DNA of 64,000 bases from DASZBX01 sp035943635 (GTDB lineage Bacteria > Actinomycetota > Actinomycetes > Streptomycetales > Catenulisporaceae): positions 22,840 through 86,839 of the forward strand of contig DASZBX010000014.1 in NCBI GenBank assembly GCA_035943635.1. The letters run 5' to 3'. Positions 52,945 to 60,734 of the stretch are shown piece by piece (positions within the stretch are counted from its first letter, which is position 1; every line of letters starts with the position of its first letter). Made by a program: the position numbers and the translations under genes. A model generated the notes under the pieces. It saw nothing but the letters and a program-made list of their open reading frames with translations, was not told the origin of the DNA and did no database searches.

Positions 52945-53724
52945 ATGTTCGACGTCACCGATCTGCCGCCCTCGCCCTGGGGCAAGAAGCCCCGGGCGGC
53001 CAAAGCCGAGTCGAAACCGGCCCTGACCCGTCCGGCGATCGTGGACGCCGCGCTGCGGATCATCGACGCGGAGGGCATGGACGCGGTCTCGATGCGCCGG
53101 ATCGCCCAGGACCTGGGCACCGGGGCGGCCTCGCTGTACGCGCACGTCGCGGACAAAGAAGAGCTGATGGACCTGGTGGTCGACCAGATCATGGGCGAGA
53201 TCGTGGTCAACTTCGGCGACCAGGACCCGGGGGCCGGGGCCGGCTGGGTCGAGTGGGTCAAGGCGATGGCCCGGACCATGCTGGTGACCCTGCTGGCACA
53301 CGGGGACGTGGCCAAGGCGTTCGTCGGGCGGATCCCGTTCGGGCCGCAGGGGCTGGTGGCGATGGAGGCGCATCTCGCGGTGCTGCGCGAGGCCGGGCTG
53401 CCGGACTTCCTGTCCACGTTCGTCGGCGACCTGATCAGCCAGTTCGTGACGGGCTACGTCCTGGACGAGGTCGGCTGGCGCGGCCGGTTCCCCGGGGCCG
53501 AGGAAAGCGATCTGGTCGAACACCTGACCAAGCTGCGCGACTATCTCAAGTCCCTGCCGGTGGACCGCTTCCCGAATCTGGTGGAGATGGCCGGGATGCT
53601 GCTGAGCGGCGAGGACGATGGGCTCTCCCGGTTCGAACTCGGGCTGGAAGTGATCGTCCGCGGGTTCGCCTCGTTCGTCACCCCGCAGCAACCCCCGCAG
53701 GATCCCCCCGCACAGTCTGCGTGA
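52945..53724 (+). CDS. TetR-class repressor (tetracycline-repressor-like C-terminus)
   Basis: This 259-residue regulator has a basic N-terminal extension and the helix-turn-helix DAVSMRRIAQDLGTGAASLYAHV. Its C-terminal domain is of the TetR_C_1 kind (LLAHGDVAKAFVGRIPFGPQ, FVGDLISQFVTGYVLDE). With TATCGT 7 bases upstream and no ribosome site, ATG 52945 probably starts a leaderless mRNA. It should repress the divergent MFS pump and itself. Confidence 0.92.
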   Translation: MFDVTDLPPSPWGKKPRAAKAESKPALTRPAIVDAALRIIDAEGMDAVSMRRIAQDLGTGAASLYAHVADKEELMDLVVDQIMGEIVVNFGDQDPGAGAGWVEWVKAMARTMLVTLLAHGDVAKAFVGRIPFGPQGLVAMEAHLAVLREAGLPDFLSTFVGDLISQFVTGYVLDEVGWRGRFPGAEESDLVEHLTKLRDYLKSLPVDRFPNLVEMAGMLLSGEDDGLSRFELGLEVIVRGFASFVTPQQPPQDPPAQSA

Positions 53725-53765
53725 CCCCGCCCGAGATCCTCCCCGAAACCCCCCATGCAGCCGAG

Positions 53766-53798
53766 CGGGCGGGCCGTCCGGCCCGGACGGCCCGCCCG
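53766..53798. terminator. Bidirectional terminator between TetR and bfr
   Basis: CGGGCGGGCCGTCC (53766-53779) and GGACGGCCCGCCCG (53785-53798) are perfect complements with a 5-base loop between convergent genes. Confidence 0.85.
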
Positions 53799-53813
53799 TC
53801 GCGCGGTCCCCGG

Positions 53814-54299
53814 TCAGCTGCCGGACGAAGGCTGCTCGACCAGTTGGGCCAGGTACAGCGGCTCGCCGAGCTGCTTGAGCAGGGCCAGCTGGGTCTCCAG
53901 GTAGTCGATGTGCTCCTCTTCGTTCGCCAGGATCTTCTCGAAGATGGTGGCCGAGGTGACGTCGTCCTTCTCCCGCATCACCCGGATCCCGCGGCGCAGC
54001 CGGTCCACCGCCTCGATCTCGACCTTCATGTCGCACTCGAACATCTCGGTGACGGTCTGGCCGATCCGCAGCGGGTTGAGCTTCTGGAAGTTCGGCAGCG
54101 CGTCCAGGAAGATGATCCGCTCGGCCAGCAGGTCGGCGTGCTCCATCTCCTCGATCGACTCGCGGCGGGTGTGCTCGGCCAGCTTCACCCAGCCGTTGTT
54201 ATGCTGCAGTTTGTAGTGCAGCCAGTACTGGTTGATCGCGGTGAGCTCGGCGGTGAGCTGCTCGTTGAGGAACGCGATGACTTCTGGGTCACCTTGCAT
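53814..54299 (-). CDS. bfr: Bacterioferritin
   Basis: This 161-residue haem-containing ferritin subunit shows the four-helix bundle with ferroxidase ligands Glu18 (LTAELTAINQYWLH), Glu51 and His54 in ESIEEMEHADLLAERI, Glu94 (MKVEIEAVDRLRRGI) and Glu/His in ANEEEHIDYLETQ. The haem ligand Met52 is present in the same EEMEHA motif. It stores iron as a 24-mer. Its ferredoxin partner gene lies 200 bases upstream in the same direction. Confidence 0.97.
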   Translation of the reverse strand: MQGDPEVIAFLNEQLTAELTAINQYWLHYKLQHNNGWVKLAEHTRRESIEEMEHADLLAERIIFLDALPNFQKLNPLRIGQTVTEMFECDMKVEIEAVDRLRRGIRVMREKDDVTSATIFEKILANEEEHIDYLETQLALLKQLGEPLYLAQLVEQPSSGS

Positions 54300-54499
54300 G
54301 GGCTATCGGACTCCGACTCGCTCGGGACTTCGCGGGAACTGCTGACGCACAGTTTCGCGCGGCCGATGGGCCGAACGTGGTTGAAACTGCCGTGTCGGCA
54401 TGACCGATACCCCGTACGGGCGGTTTGAGCGGGCCACTTTCCGGCCCGGGCCGCACCCGGTTCAGCCGGCGATCAGCCCGGCTCAGACCGGGCCGCGGC

Positions 54500-54757
54500 T
54501 CAGACCAGGGCGGGGCACGGCGCGTCGCCGTGCAGCCGCTGCGCGGGGGAGCAGGGGGTCGGACAGGCGGCCAGCCTCGCCGCGACCAGGCCGTCCCGCC
54601 GGGCCTGGTCGATCAGGCAGCCCAGGCGCTCCACGCAGGTGCCGCAGCTGGTCCCGGCGCCGCAGCGGTCGCCGATCTCGTCCTCGGAGTCGGCTCCGTT
54701 GCGTATCTCCTCGGTGATCTCTTCTTCCGTGACGCTGAAGCAGACGCAGGCATACAT
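54500..54757 (-). CDS. bfd: Bacterioferritin-associated ferredoxin
   Basis: This 85-residue BFD-like protein has [2Fe-2S] ligands in MYACVCFSV (C-x-C) and GTSCGTCVERLG (C-x2-C). The helix-turn-helix fold of the family is complete by about residue 55; the remaining Cys/Pro-rich tail is longer than usual. It would reduce bacterioferritin iron for release. An iron-box-like sequence 55-75 bases upstream suggests expression under iron shortage. Confidence 0.92.
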   Translation of the reverse strand: MYACVCFSVTEEEITEEIRNGADSEDEIGDRCGAGTSCGTCVERLGCLIDQARRDGLVAARLAACPTPCSPAQRLHGDAPCPALV

Positions 54758-54812
54758 CGGCTCACAACTCCGTTCTCCACGTCAGGACGGCATCAACTTA
54801 GGACACACTTAC

Positions 54813-54831
54813 TTAGGTGTTCCTAAGCTAA
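54813..54831. promoter_or_regulatory. DtxR/IdeR iron-box-like site
   Basis: TTAGGTGTTCCTAAGCTAA matches the 19-base DtxR/IdeR consensus TTAGGTTAGGCTAACCTAA at 14 positions and lies upstream of bfd. Confidence 0.6.
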
Positions 54832-54957
54832 CCTGTCACCCGCCCACTTGCCAAGTAGGAGTCGGTCTTTCCCGCCCCGGCGACGTCCCGACGTGCGCCG
54901 ACGCCCGGCCGCGGGTAGCCGGACGGACCATCCCGGCGAGTCTGGGACCATGGAGGC

Positions 54958-55578
54958 ATGGGTCACAGCGGTACCGCGCGCGCGGACGAGAGCGCCACCC
55001 CGGCCGGCCCGCGGCTGCCCCCGGGCCAGCGCGAGCAGCGCGCCTGGCCGGTGCTGCACTACGGCCCGGTGCCGCGGTTCAAGCCGGACCGCTGGGACCT
55101 GCAGGTCTACGGCGCCACGGCCGACGGCGGCAAGGCGGTGTGGGACTACGAGTCCTTCGCCGAGCTGCCGCGCTGCACGGTCCGGGCCGACTTCCACTGC
55201 GTCACGAAGTTCACGATCCTGGACTGCGAATGGTCCGGCGTCTCGGCGCGGACCGTGCTGGACCTGATGCCCCCGGCGCCCGAGGCGGTGACCGCGTTGG
55301 TGTGGGCCGAATACGGCTACTCGGCGAACCTGCGGATCGAGGACCTGCGGCAGGACGGCGTCGTCTTCGCGACCCACCGGGACGGCGAGCAGCTGACCCC
55401 CGAGCACGGCTTCCCGCTGCGCCTGATCGTCCCGCACCTCTACGCCTGGAAGGGCCCGAAATGGGTGCGGGCGATCGAATACGTGACCGGGGAACGCCGC
55501 GGCTTCTGGGAGGAACGCGGCTACCACAACACCGGCGACCCCTGGCAGGAGCAGCGCTACTCCTACCAGGAGGGCTGA
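54958..55578 (+). CDS. Sulfite-oxidase-like molybdopterin oxidoreductase
   Basis: This 206-residue cytoplasmic protein has the oxidoreductase molybdopterin domain: WDLQVYGATADGGKAVWDYE, the molybdenum-ligand Cys in DFHCVTKFT, WSGVSARTVLDLMPPAPE, EHGFPLRLIVPHLYAWKGPKW and the closing ERRGFWEERGYHNTGDPW. It lacks the haem and dimerisation domains of true sulfite oxidases and a signal peptide. This is the usual actinobacterial form; the substrate is unknown. Confidence 0.93.
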   Translation: MGHSGTARADESATPAGPRLPPGQREQRAWPVLHYGPVPRFKPDRWDLQVYGATADGGKAVWDYESFAELPRCTVRADFHCVTKFTILDCEWSGVSARTVLDLMPPAPEAVTALVWAEYGYSANLRIEDLRQDGVVFATHRDGEQLTPEHGFPLRLIVPHLYAWKGPKWVRAIEYVTGERRGFWEERGYHNTGDPWQEQRYSYQEG

Positions 55579-55590
55579 GCCGGGCGCGGG

Positions 55591-56271
55591 TCAGGAGGTG
55601 TAGGTGACCGTGATGTTCTTGAAGCCCAGCGATTGCAGAAGGCTGACAAGCATGGTCTTGGTGTTGCGCTCGGCGTCGGCGATCAGCTCGCTCTTGCCGG
55701 CGGCCGTGGTGATGTCCTTCTGGGCCTGCAGGTAGACCGCCTGCTGGGAGTTCGGGTTGCCGTTCAGGAACGAGTTGACCTGCGTGAACAGGCCCTTCTG
55801 GGAGGCGAAGACGTAGGAGTTCTTCACGTCCAGGTTCGCCTGCTCCAGCTGGGCAGGGGGCAGGGTGAGGCCGACGGTCAGGCGGTCGGCCGAGATCGTG
55901 ACGTCCTTGCCCTTGAGGGCGGAGAAGTCCACGTAGGCGTTGTCCGTGCCCACGCCGATGAACAGGGTGTCGCTGCCCTCGAGGAAGCTGGGCAGGAACG
56001 AGCCGCCGGAGGAGATGTCCACGACCACCTGGAAGGTGCCGCTGGCTGCTTCGTACCGGGAAAGCTGGGTAATGGACTGGAGCAGTACCGGCCCCGAGGT
56101 GGTGGTCGTGGTCTCCGAGAACGGATTGCGCAGCTGCGGCAGCAGGTGGACGGCCGAGAGGACGAGTAAGAGTATGACGACGCCGGCGACGGTCACTATC
56201 ATCGCGCGGATCCGCCTGCTCCATCTGCCGAACGGCGTCCGGGCGCGGGCGGGCTTTTCTTCCTCGGTCAT
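55591..56271 (-). CDS. DUF4230 membrane-anchored protein
   Basis: This 226-residue protein has a basic N-terminus, one membrane anchor (IVTVAGVVILLLVLSAVHLL) and an exported DUF4230 domain: LLQSITQLSRYEAASGTFQV, VGTDNAYVDFSALKGKDVTI and VGLTLPPAQLEQANLD. The function of the family is unknown. The start 56271 is supported by GGGGAT upstream. It is divergent from a small membrane protein. Confidence 0.88.
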   Translation of the reverse strand: MTEEEKPARARTPFGRWSRRIRAMIVTVAGVVILLLVLSAVHLLPQLRNPFSETTTTTSGPVLLQSITQLSRYEAASGTFQVVVDISSGGSFLPSFLEGSDTLFIGVGTDNAYVDFSALKGKDVTISADRLTVGLTLPPAQLEQANLDVKNSYVFASQKGLFTQVNSFLNGNPNSQQAVYLQAQKDITTAAGKSELIADAERNTKTMLVSLLQSLGFKNITVTYTS

Positions 56272-56365
56272 CTGAAGATCCCCTTGATCGTGGCTTACAT
56301 CGTGTCCTGTGCTGGTCTTATTGTGTACCCGACCGCAAACTCAAACGTGGCTAAGGAGTGGGCTG

Positions 56366-56629
56366 ATGTCGCCCTACGGCTCGAAGTACCGTCGGCGCAG
56401 AGAGCGCAGGGAGCGGGCCGACGGCAGTAGGCCCAGGTCGCTGGGGTGCGCCTGGCCCGCCTTCTGGGTGGTCGTGCTGATCGTCTTGCTGGGACTGATC
56501 TTCGGCGGATACCACAAAGGGACGAAGGTCGGCTCTCAGCCGGAGTTCGTCGGCGGCTCCTCGTTCGCCTCGTCCAGGTCGTCCGGGTCCGCGCACGGCA
56601 GCGCCGCGCTCCAGAGCCTGGTGTACTGA
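56366..56629 (+). CDS. Small basic membrane protein
   Basis: This 87-residue protein starts MSPYGSKYRRRRERRERADG, followed by one helix (WPAFWVVVLIVLLGLIFGGY) and a Ser-rich tail. ATG 56366 follows AAGGAG by 7 bases, a strong site. Its 3' end overlaps the convergent gene at 56536 by 94 bases, which is unusual; the last 30 residues may be poorly constrained. Confidence 0.6.
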   Translation: MSPYGSKYRRRRERRERADGSRPRSLGCAWPAFWVVVLIVLLGLIFGGYHKGTKVGSQPEFVGGSSFASSRSSGSAHGSAALQSLVY

Positions 56630-57792
56630 CCCGAGCGCCGTCCCACGTGGCTGCGGCTGAGCCACAGGTGCACGTTGGCGATCACCGGGCGGGAGTTGTC
56701 GGTGGCCAGCGACGTCACGGTCTCGTAGACGACTTCGTTGTCGAAGATGATGAAGTCGTCGAGCAGGCCGAGCAGGTCCGGCGAGAGCATGTCCGGGGTC
56801 AGGTACCGGATGTCGATGCCCAGCTTGCGGTGCCGCAGGCACAGGTCGTTGTAGAACTTGTCCGCGGTGATCCGGGCGTCCTGCAGGATGAACAGGCGGC
56901 GCACGGTCACCCCGCGCCGGGTCGCCTCGCCCTGCAGCTCCAGGTAGCGCAGGCCCAGGTCGGTCTCCCAGAACCCGCCGCCGAACCGCAGCCGGCCGCC
57001 CGCGTCGGTGGTGGTCAGGCTGGTCGCGTACAGGGTCCGGGTGCAGATCCCGGTCAGCGCCAGCAGCCAGTCCCGGTCCTCGCCCTCGTAGGTGCACTGC
57101 CCGGCCCGCAGCTGGTGCAGCAGCGAGTTCAGCCGCTGGGCCTGGTTGCGGGCGAAGGTGTTGGCCAGCGGGGAGGCCCGGCGTTCGAACGCGTACGCGT
57201 CGCGCACCATCTTGACCAGCTCGGCCGCGCCGGTGTGCTCCAGCGGCTGCAGGCCGAAGGCCTCGGGCAGGTTGGTCAGCTGGGCGAACCGGCGGTCGAG
57301 CTCGCCCCGGGCCTCGCCGACCGCGCCGTAGAGCTCGCCGACCGCCTGCTCCAGCCCCGCGTTCGCCTCGGCCGTCTCCCGCCGGATCTGGCCGACCGCC
57401 TCGCGCAGCACCGGCCCGGTGGCCAGCTCCAGCCGGCCCACCCGGCGGTCGACCTGGACCAGGAACCCGGCCAGCATGGCCGCCGCGGCGCACAGCGCCC
57501 CGGCCGCGATCGCCGGGGCGACCCGGTCCGGGCCGTGGTCCCACCCGAGGGCCGCGGCCAGGCCGGCGGCGCCGCAGAGGATTGATATCAGAGCCCAGCG
57601 GAGGGTGGGCGGGGCCGCGGCCGGGCGGGGCGGGATAGGCGCGGGCGGCGCCGGGGCCGGCGCCGTGCGCCGGGGCGGCCGGATCCGCCCGGCCTGCGCG
57701 AACGGACCCCGGGGCGCCGCGACCGGCGCCGCGGCGGGCGCCGGAGCCGGGACGGGCTGCGCGGCGGGGGCCGCGGACTCCGGTTCGCTCAT
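56536..57792 (-). CDS. Membrane-anchored protein, possibly with a degenerate PLD-like domain
   Basis: This 418-residue protein has a long Pro/Ala N-terminus (about 1-63), two membrane helices (WALISILCGAAGLAAALGW and AAGALCAAAAMLAGFLV) and a coiled-coil stretch to about residue 170. A C-terminal globular domain follows (LYATSLTTTDAGGRL, WETDLGLRYLELQGEATRRG, VTVRRLFILQDARITADKF, LLDDFIIFDNEVVYETV). It resembles domains described as PLD-like but has no HKD motif. It is the last gene behind the SCO2521-2525-like run, 97 bases after it, in the same direction. The function is unknown. Confidence 0.7.
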   Translation of the reverse strand: MSEPESAAPAAQPVPAPAPAAAPVAAPRGPFAQAGRIRPPRRTAPAPAPPAPIPPRPAAAPPTLRWALISILCGAAGLAAALGWDHGPDRVAPAIAAGALCAAAAMLAGFLVQVDRRVGRLELATGPVLREAVGQIRRETAEANAGLEQAVGELYGAVGEARGELDRRFAQLTNLPEAFGLQPLEHTGAAELVKMVRDAYAFERRASPLANTFARNQAQRLNSLLHQLRAGQCTYEGEDRDWLLALTGICTRTLYATSLTTTDAGGRLRFGGGFWETDLGLRYLELQGEATRRGVTVRRLFILQDARITADKFYNDLCLRHRKLGIDIRYLTPDMLSPDLLGLLDDFIIFDNEVVYETVTSLATDNSRPVIANVHLWLSRSHVGRRSGQYTRLWSAALPCADPDDLDEANEEPPTNSG

Positions 57793-57889
57793 CCCGACCG
57801 CCCCCTCTCGCGCCCCGGACCCCTCGCCCGGCGCGTGCCTGCAGTACGTTGAGACCCCAGTCTAGGACGAAAACCGGCCCGGCGGTACC

Positions 57890-58858
57890 TCACCGGACCG
57901 CTGCGTCACCGAGCAATTGCAGGGTGTGCAGGGACACCTGGTCCCGGACCCGGTTGACCGAGGAGTCCCACTGCCGGGAGAAGCCGGGCCTGCGCTCCAG
58001 GTCGGTCCAGATCGACATCAGGCCCCGGTCGACCTGCGCGCCGGGCATCCACAGGTGCAGCAGGTGGTCTATCACCGGGCGCAGCTTCTCGATCGTCTTG
58101 GACCGGTCCCCGGCCCCCGGGTCCACCTGGTTTATCCGCTGCGTCAGAGTACTGAGGATCCAGTCGTGCAGGGCCAGGTCCAGGCACAGGTCGACCAGGT
58201 CGGCCAGTCGTGCGCCCGGGGCCCAGATCTTCAGCGAGCGGACCGAGTCGCCGTTGAGGTAGAACTGCGCGGCCGGGGTGGCCGGGGCCAGCAGCCCGCT
58301 GTCGAGCCGGGCCACCCAGCGCAGCCGGGTCCAGGTGAACCGCAGCGGGATCATCTTGTCCAGCTGCGGGGACTGCTGCAACCGCAGCGAGAGCCGGTTG
58401 CTGACCGCGCCCAGGTCCAGGTGCTCCGGGCCGAGCCTCGCGTCCAGGTAGCCGTCCAGCAGCTCGCCCGGGGTGACCGGGCCGACCGTCTCCAGCAGGC
58501 CGGGCTGCGCGGTGTAGTGCGACCAGGGCCGGCGCAGCCGCGACCCGGACCCGTCGATCCGGGACATCGACGCGGTCTGCAGCACCCGGCCGCCGGTGAC
58601 CACCGCGTGGGTCAGCACCGTGCCGACCGCGCGCAGCCGGCTGTTGTCGGCCATCGGGACCAGGCAGTCCACCCCGTTGGCCAGGTCCGGCGAGACCGCC
58701 CGGCCGATCGGCCGCTCCCAGTGCCGGACCGGCTCGCCCGGCACCAGGTCCAACAGCTTGGACAGCTCCCCGCGGGGCAGGGTGCCGCTGTGGCTCAGCA
58801 GCCCGGTCCGGATCTCGCCGATCGCCACCGCGGGGCCCGGCCGCCCGTCCACGGTCAC
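57890..58858 (-). CDS. SCO2521-family-like protein
   Basis: This 322-residue protein has no recognisable enzyme motif. Visible features are GEIRTGLLSHSGTLPRGELS, VDCLVPMADNSRLRAVGTVL, FTWTRLRWVARLDSGLLA and a helical C-terminus (LMSIWTDLERRPGFSRQWDS). By content and by its place next to the variant P-loop gene I match it from memory to the family named after SCO2521. GTG 58858 overlaps the stop of the preceding gene by 4 bases (GTGA). Confidence 0.7.
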   Translation of the reverse strand: MTVDGRPGPAVAIGEIRTGLLSHSGTLPRGELSKLLDLVPGEPVRHWERPIGRAVSPDLANGVDCLVPMADNSRLRAVGTVLTHAVVTGGRVLQTASMSRIDGSGSRLRRPWSHYTAQPGLLETVGPVTPGELLDGYLDARLGPEHLDLGAVSNRLSLRLQQSPQLDKMIPLRFTWTRLRWVARLDSGLLAPATPAAQFYLNGDSVRSLKIWAPGARLADLVDLCLDLALHDWILSTLTQRINQVDPGAGDRSKTIEKLRPVIDHLLHLWMPGAQVDRGLMSIWTDLERRPGFSRQWDSSVNRVRDQVSLHTLQLLGDAAVR

Positions 58859-59808
58859 TGCTCCGGCAGGAACACGTAGGAGACCCGGCCGGTCACGTCG
58901 TCCGGCACCGGCATGCCCTCCCGGCCGGCCCGCTTGGCCACCTGGGCCATCGCGTCCGCGTCCTGGGCGACCTGGCTGAGCACCACCCGCACCGCGTGCT
59001 CGATCGGCAGGAAGCGCTGCTCCAGCAGCGAGGCGGTGCGGTAGCCGTGGAAGGCCTGGGCGTCCGGGTTCAGCTTGATCACCCCGGGCAGCTTCTGCCA
59101 GCTGTCCGGCAGCGGGCCGTCCGGCAGCGGCTGCGCGGCCAGCACGGCCCGGCCCTGGTCGCGCAGCAGGCCCAGGCGCAGCAGCTGCCAGACCGCGGCC
59201 AGCATCGGGCAGGACCAGGTGCGCCGGCCGCCGGCCTCGTTCCACAGCTCCACGTCCAGGAAGATCGAGTGCCGCCGGGCCTCGGCCTCCAGCGGCGGGG
59301 CCCAGGCGCGCGGCTGCAGCGCGGCGATCGCGCCGCCGGGGGAGCGGGCGCCGTTGGACAGCCAGCCGGTCTCGGTGGTCGGCGGCCGGGCCCCGGTGGT
59401 GCCCTGGGTCGGCACCGACACCAGCCGGGCCGCGACCTGGTCGGCCAGGCCGATCCCGTCCCACCGGGCGCAGGCCGCCTCCCGGGCCAGGTAGTCGATC
59501 CGCAGCCCGGCCTGCTCGGCCGCCTCGCAGACCGGGCCGATCAGCTCGGCCGGCGGGACCAGGTCGCTGAAGTAGTCGTCGATCAGGAAACAGGTGCTCA
59601 CCCGCGGCTGGGAGATCGCGTGCCGGGCCGCGAAGGACTCGACCGTGGCCGCGAACCAGGGCGCGAGCCGGGCGAACCGCCGGGGCAGCTGCGCCCGGCC
59701 CTCGGCGAAGTCCTCCATGTAGAGGTGGTCGAGCTCCACCGACAGGTGGCAGTACGGCACCTCCTGGGTCCTGCGCTCCGCGGTGGCCTCGTGAAAGCTG
59801 GTGTCCAT
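58855..59808 (-). CDS. SCO2522-family-like protein
   Basis: This 317-residue soluble protein has the conserved-looking blocks VPYCHLSVELDHLYMEDFAE, FLIDDYFSDLVPPAELIGPV, LEAEARRHSIFLDVELWNEA and RRTWSCPMLAAVWQLLRLGL. The acidic LIDDYF and the WSCP segment could be active-site elements, but no known family is evident to me beyond SCO2522-like proteins. It starts 4 bases after the ATPase stop and overlaps the following gene. Confidence 0.7.
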   Translation of the reverse strand: MDTSFHEATAERRTQEVPYCHLSVELDHLYMEDFAEGRAQLPRRFARLAPWFAATVESFAARHAISQPRVSTCFLIDDYFSDLVPPAELIGPVCEAAEQAGLRIDYLAREAACARWDGIGLADQVAARLVSVPTQGTTGARPPTTETGWLSNGARSPGGAIAALQPRAWAPPLEAEARRHSIFLDVELWNEAGGRRTWSCPMLAAVWQLLRLGLLRDQGRAVLAAQPLPDGPLPDSWQKLPGVIKLNPDAQAFHGYRTASLLEQRFLPIEHAVRVVLSQVAQDADAMAQVAKRAGREGMPVPDDVTGRVSYVFLPEQ

Positions 59809-59812
59809 CGGC

Positions 59813-60733
59813 TCACTCGTCTTCCAGGGTCCAGGGCTTCTCGTCGAGCAGGATTGCGGTCAGCCGGCGCAGCGCGTCGATCGTCTCGGCGTTGGCCACC
59901 TTGGTCACCAGCACGTCCCGGTCGGTGATCAGCTGCTCGCGCCACTGGAGCACCGGTTCCAGCGGGATCGAGCCGATCCGCCAGTTCTGGCCCAGCCGGG
60001 ACCGGGAGGCCAGGCGTTCCAGGTCCTGGTCGCACTCCCAGAGCCACGCCTGCTGGGACGGGCGCAGAGCGTGGTTGGCCTCGTCGTGCGGGTTGATCAC
60101 GGCGGTGCGCACGTACCGGATCATCGCGAGCATCCGCTCCTCGGAGATCCCGATCAGCTCGGCGCAGTCGATCAGCCCGTGCAGCCCGTGCACCAGGCTC
60201 TTGGCCGCGTAGACGTGCTGGCGGGTCCACCGGTGGAACACCAGCCAGCGGGCCTGGACCCCGGACAGGGCCGGGTGCACCAGCGCCTGCAGGGCCAGCT
60301 GGGCGGCGAACGAGCGGCCGGCGCTCAGGTCCACGATGCACAGCTCGTACTCTTCGTTCAGCCGGGTGATCAGGTCCACGCAGCGGCGGGTGTTCTCGTC
60401 GTCGACCATGAAGGAGGAGCCGCCCCGGCTGCCCGGGAACAGGTCCAGCTTGCCGCCGCCGGGCGGCTGCTTGACCGAGTCGCGGGCCGAGAGCGACCAC
60501 ACGTCCAGCTTGCGCGGCTCGGGCACCCGGCCGTTGAGGTAGTCGTGCAGGCCGTCGTCGACGACCAGGTCGGCGTACTCCTCCACGTCGAAGATCGCCC
60601 CGACCGTGGGGGAGCCGAAGTCGAAGTCCAGGTAGCAGGCGTCCTTGCCGATCAGGGCGGCCTGGTACGCGACGTTGGTGCTCGTGACCGAACGGCCGGT
60701 GCCGCCCTTGTCGGAGACCGAGAAAATCAGCAC
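59813..60733 (-). CDS. Variant P-loop ParA/MinD-like ATPase (SCO2523-like)
   Basis: This 306-residue protein starts MLIFSVSDKGGTGRSVTSTN: the deviant Walker A of MinD/ParA (KGGxGKT/S) is present with Arg instead of the second Lys and Asp before the first Lys. Then come CYLDFDFGSPTVGAIFD (Walker A' Asp) and LCIVDLSAGRSFAAQLALQA (Walker B-like). Such proteins switch by nucleotide binding at membranes or on DNA; the GRS variant may slow or abolish hydrolysis. GTG 60733 follows the upstream stop by one base. It is the centre of the operon. Confidence 0.8.
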   Translation of the reverse strand: MLIFSVSDKGGTGRSVTSTNVAYQAALIGKDACYLDFDFGSPTVGAIFDVEEYADLVVDDGLHDYLNGRVPEPRKLDVWSLSARDSVKQPPGGGKLDLFPGSRGGSSFMVDDENTRRCVDLITRLNEEYELCIVDLSAGRSFAAQLALQALVHPALSGVQARWLVFHRWTRQHVYAAKSLVHGLHGLIDCAELIGISEERMLAMIRYVRTAVINPHDEANHALRPSQQAWLWECDQDLERLASRSRLGQNWRIGSIPLEPVLQWREQLITDRDVLVTKVANAETIDALRRLTAILLDEKPWTLEDE

Positions 60734-60734
60734 C

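Noticed and set aside
51195..53417. 740-residue version of the MFS pump starting inside the TetR gene
   Set aside because: The extra 220 residues are the antisense of the TetR gene. ATG 52757 has a clear ribosome site and precedes the first helix.
56536..57792. Phospholipase D activity for the membrane-anchored protein
   Set aside because: No HxK(x4)D motif is present in the C-terminal domain, so enzymatic PLD activity is not supported.
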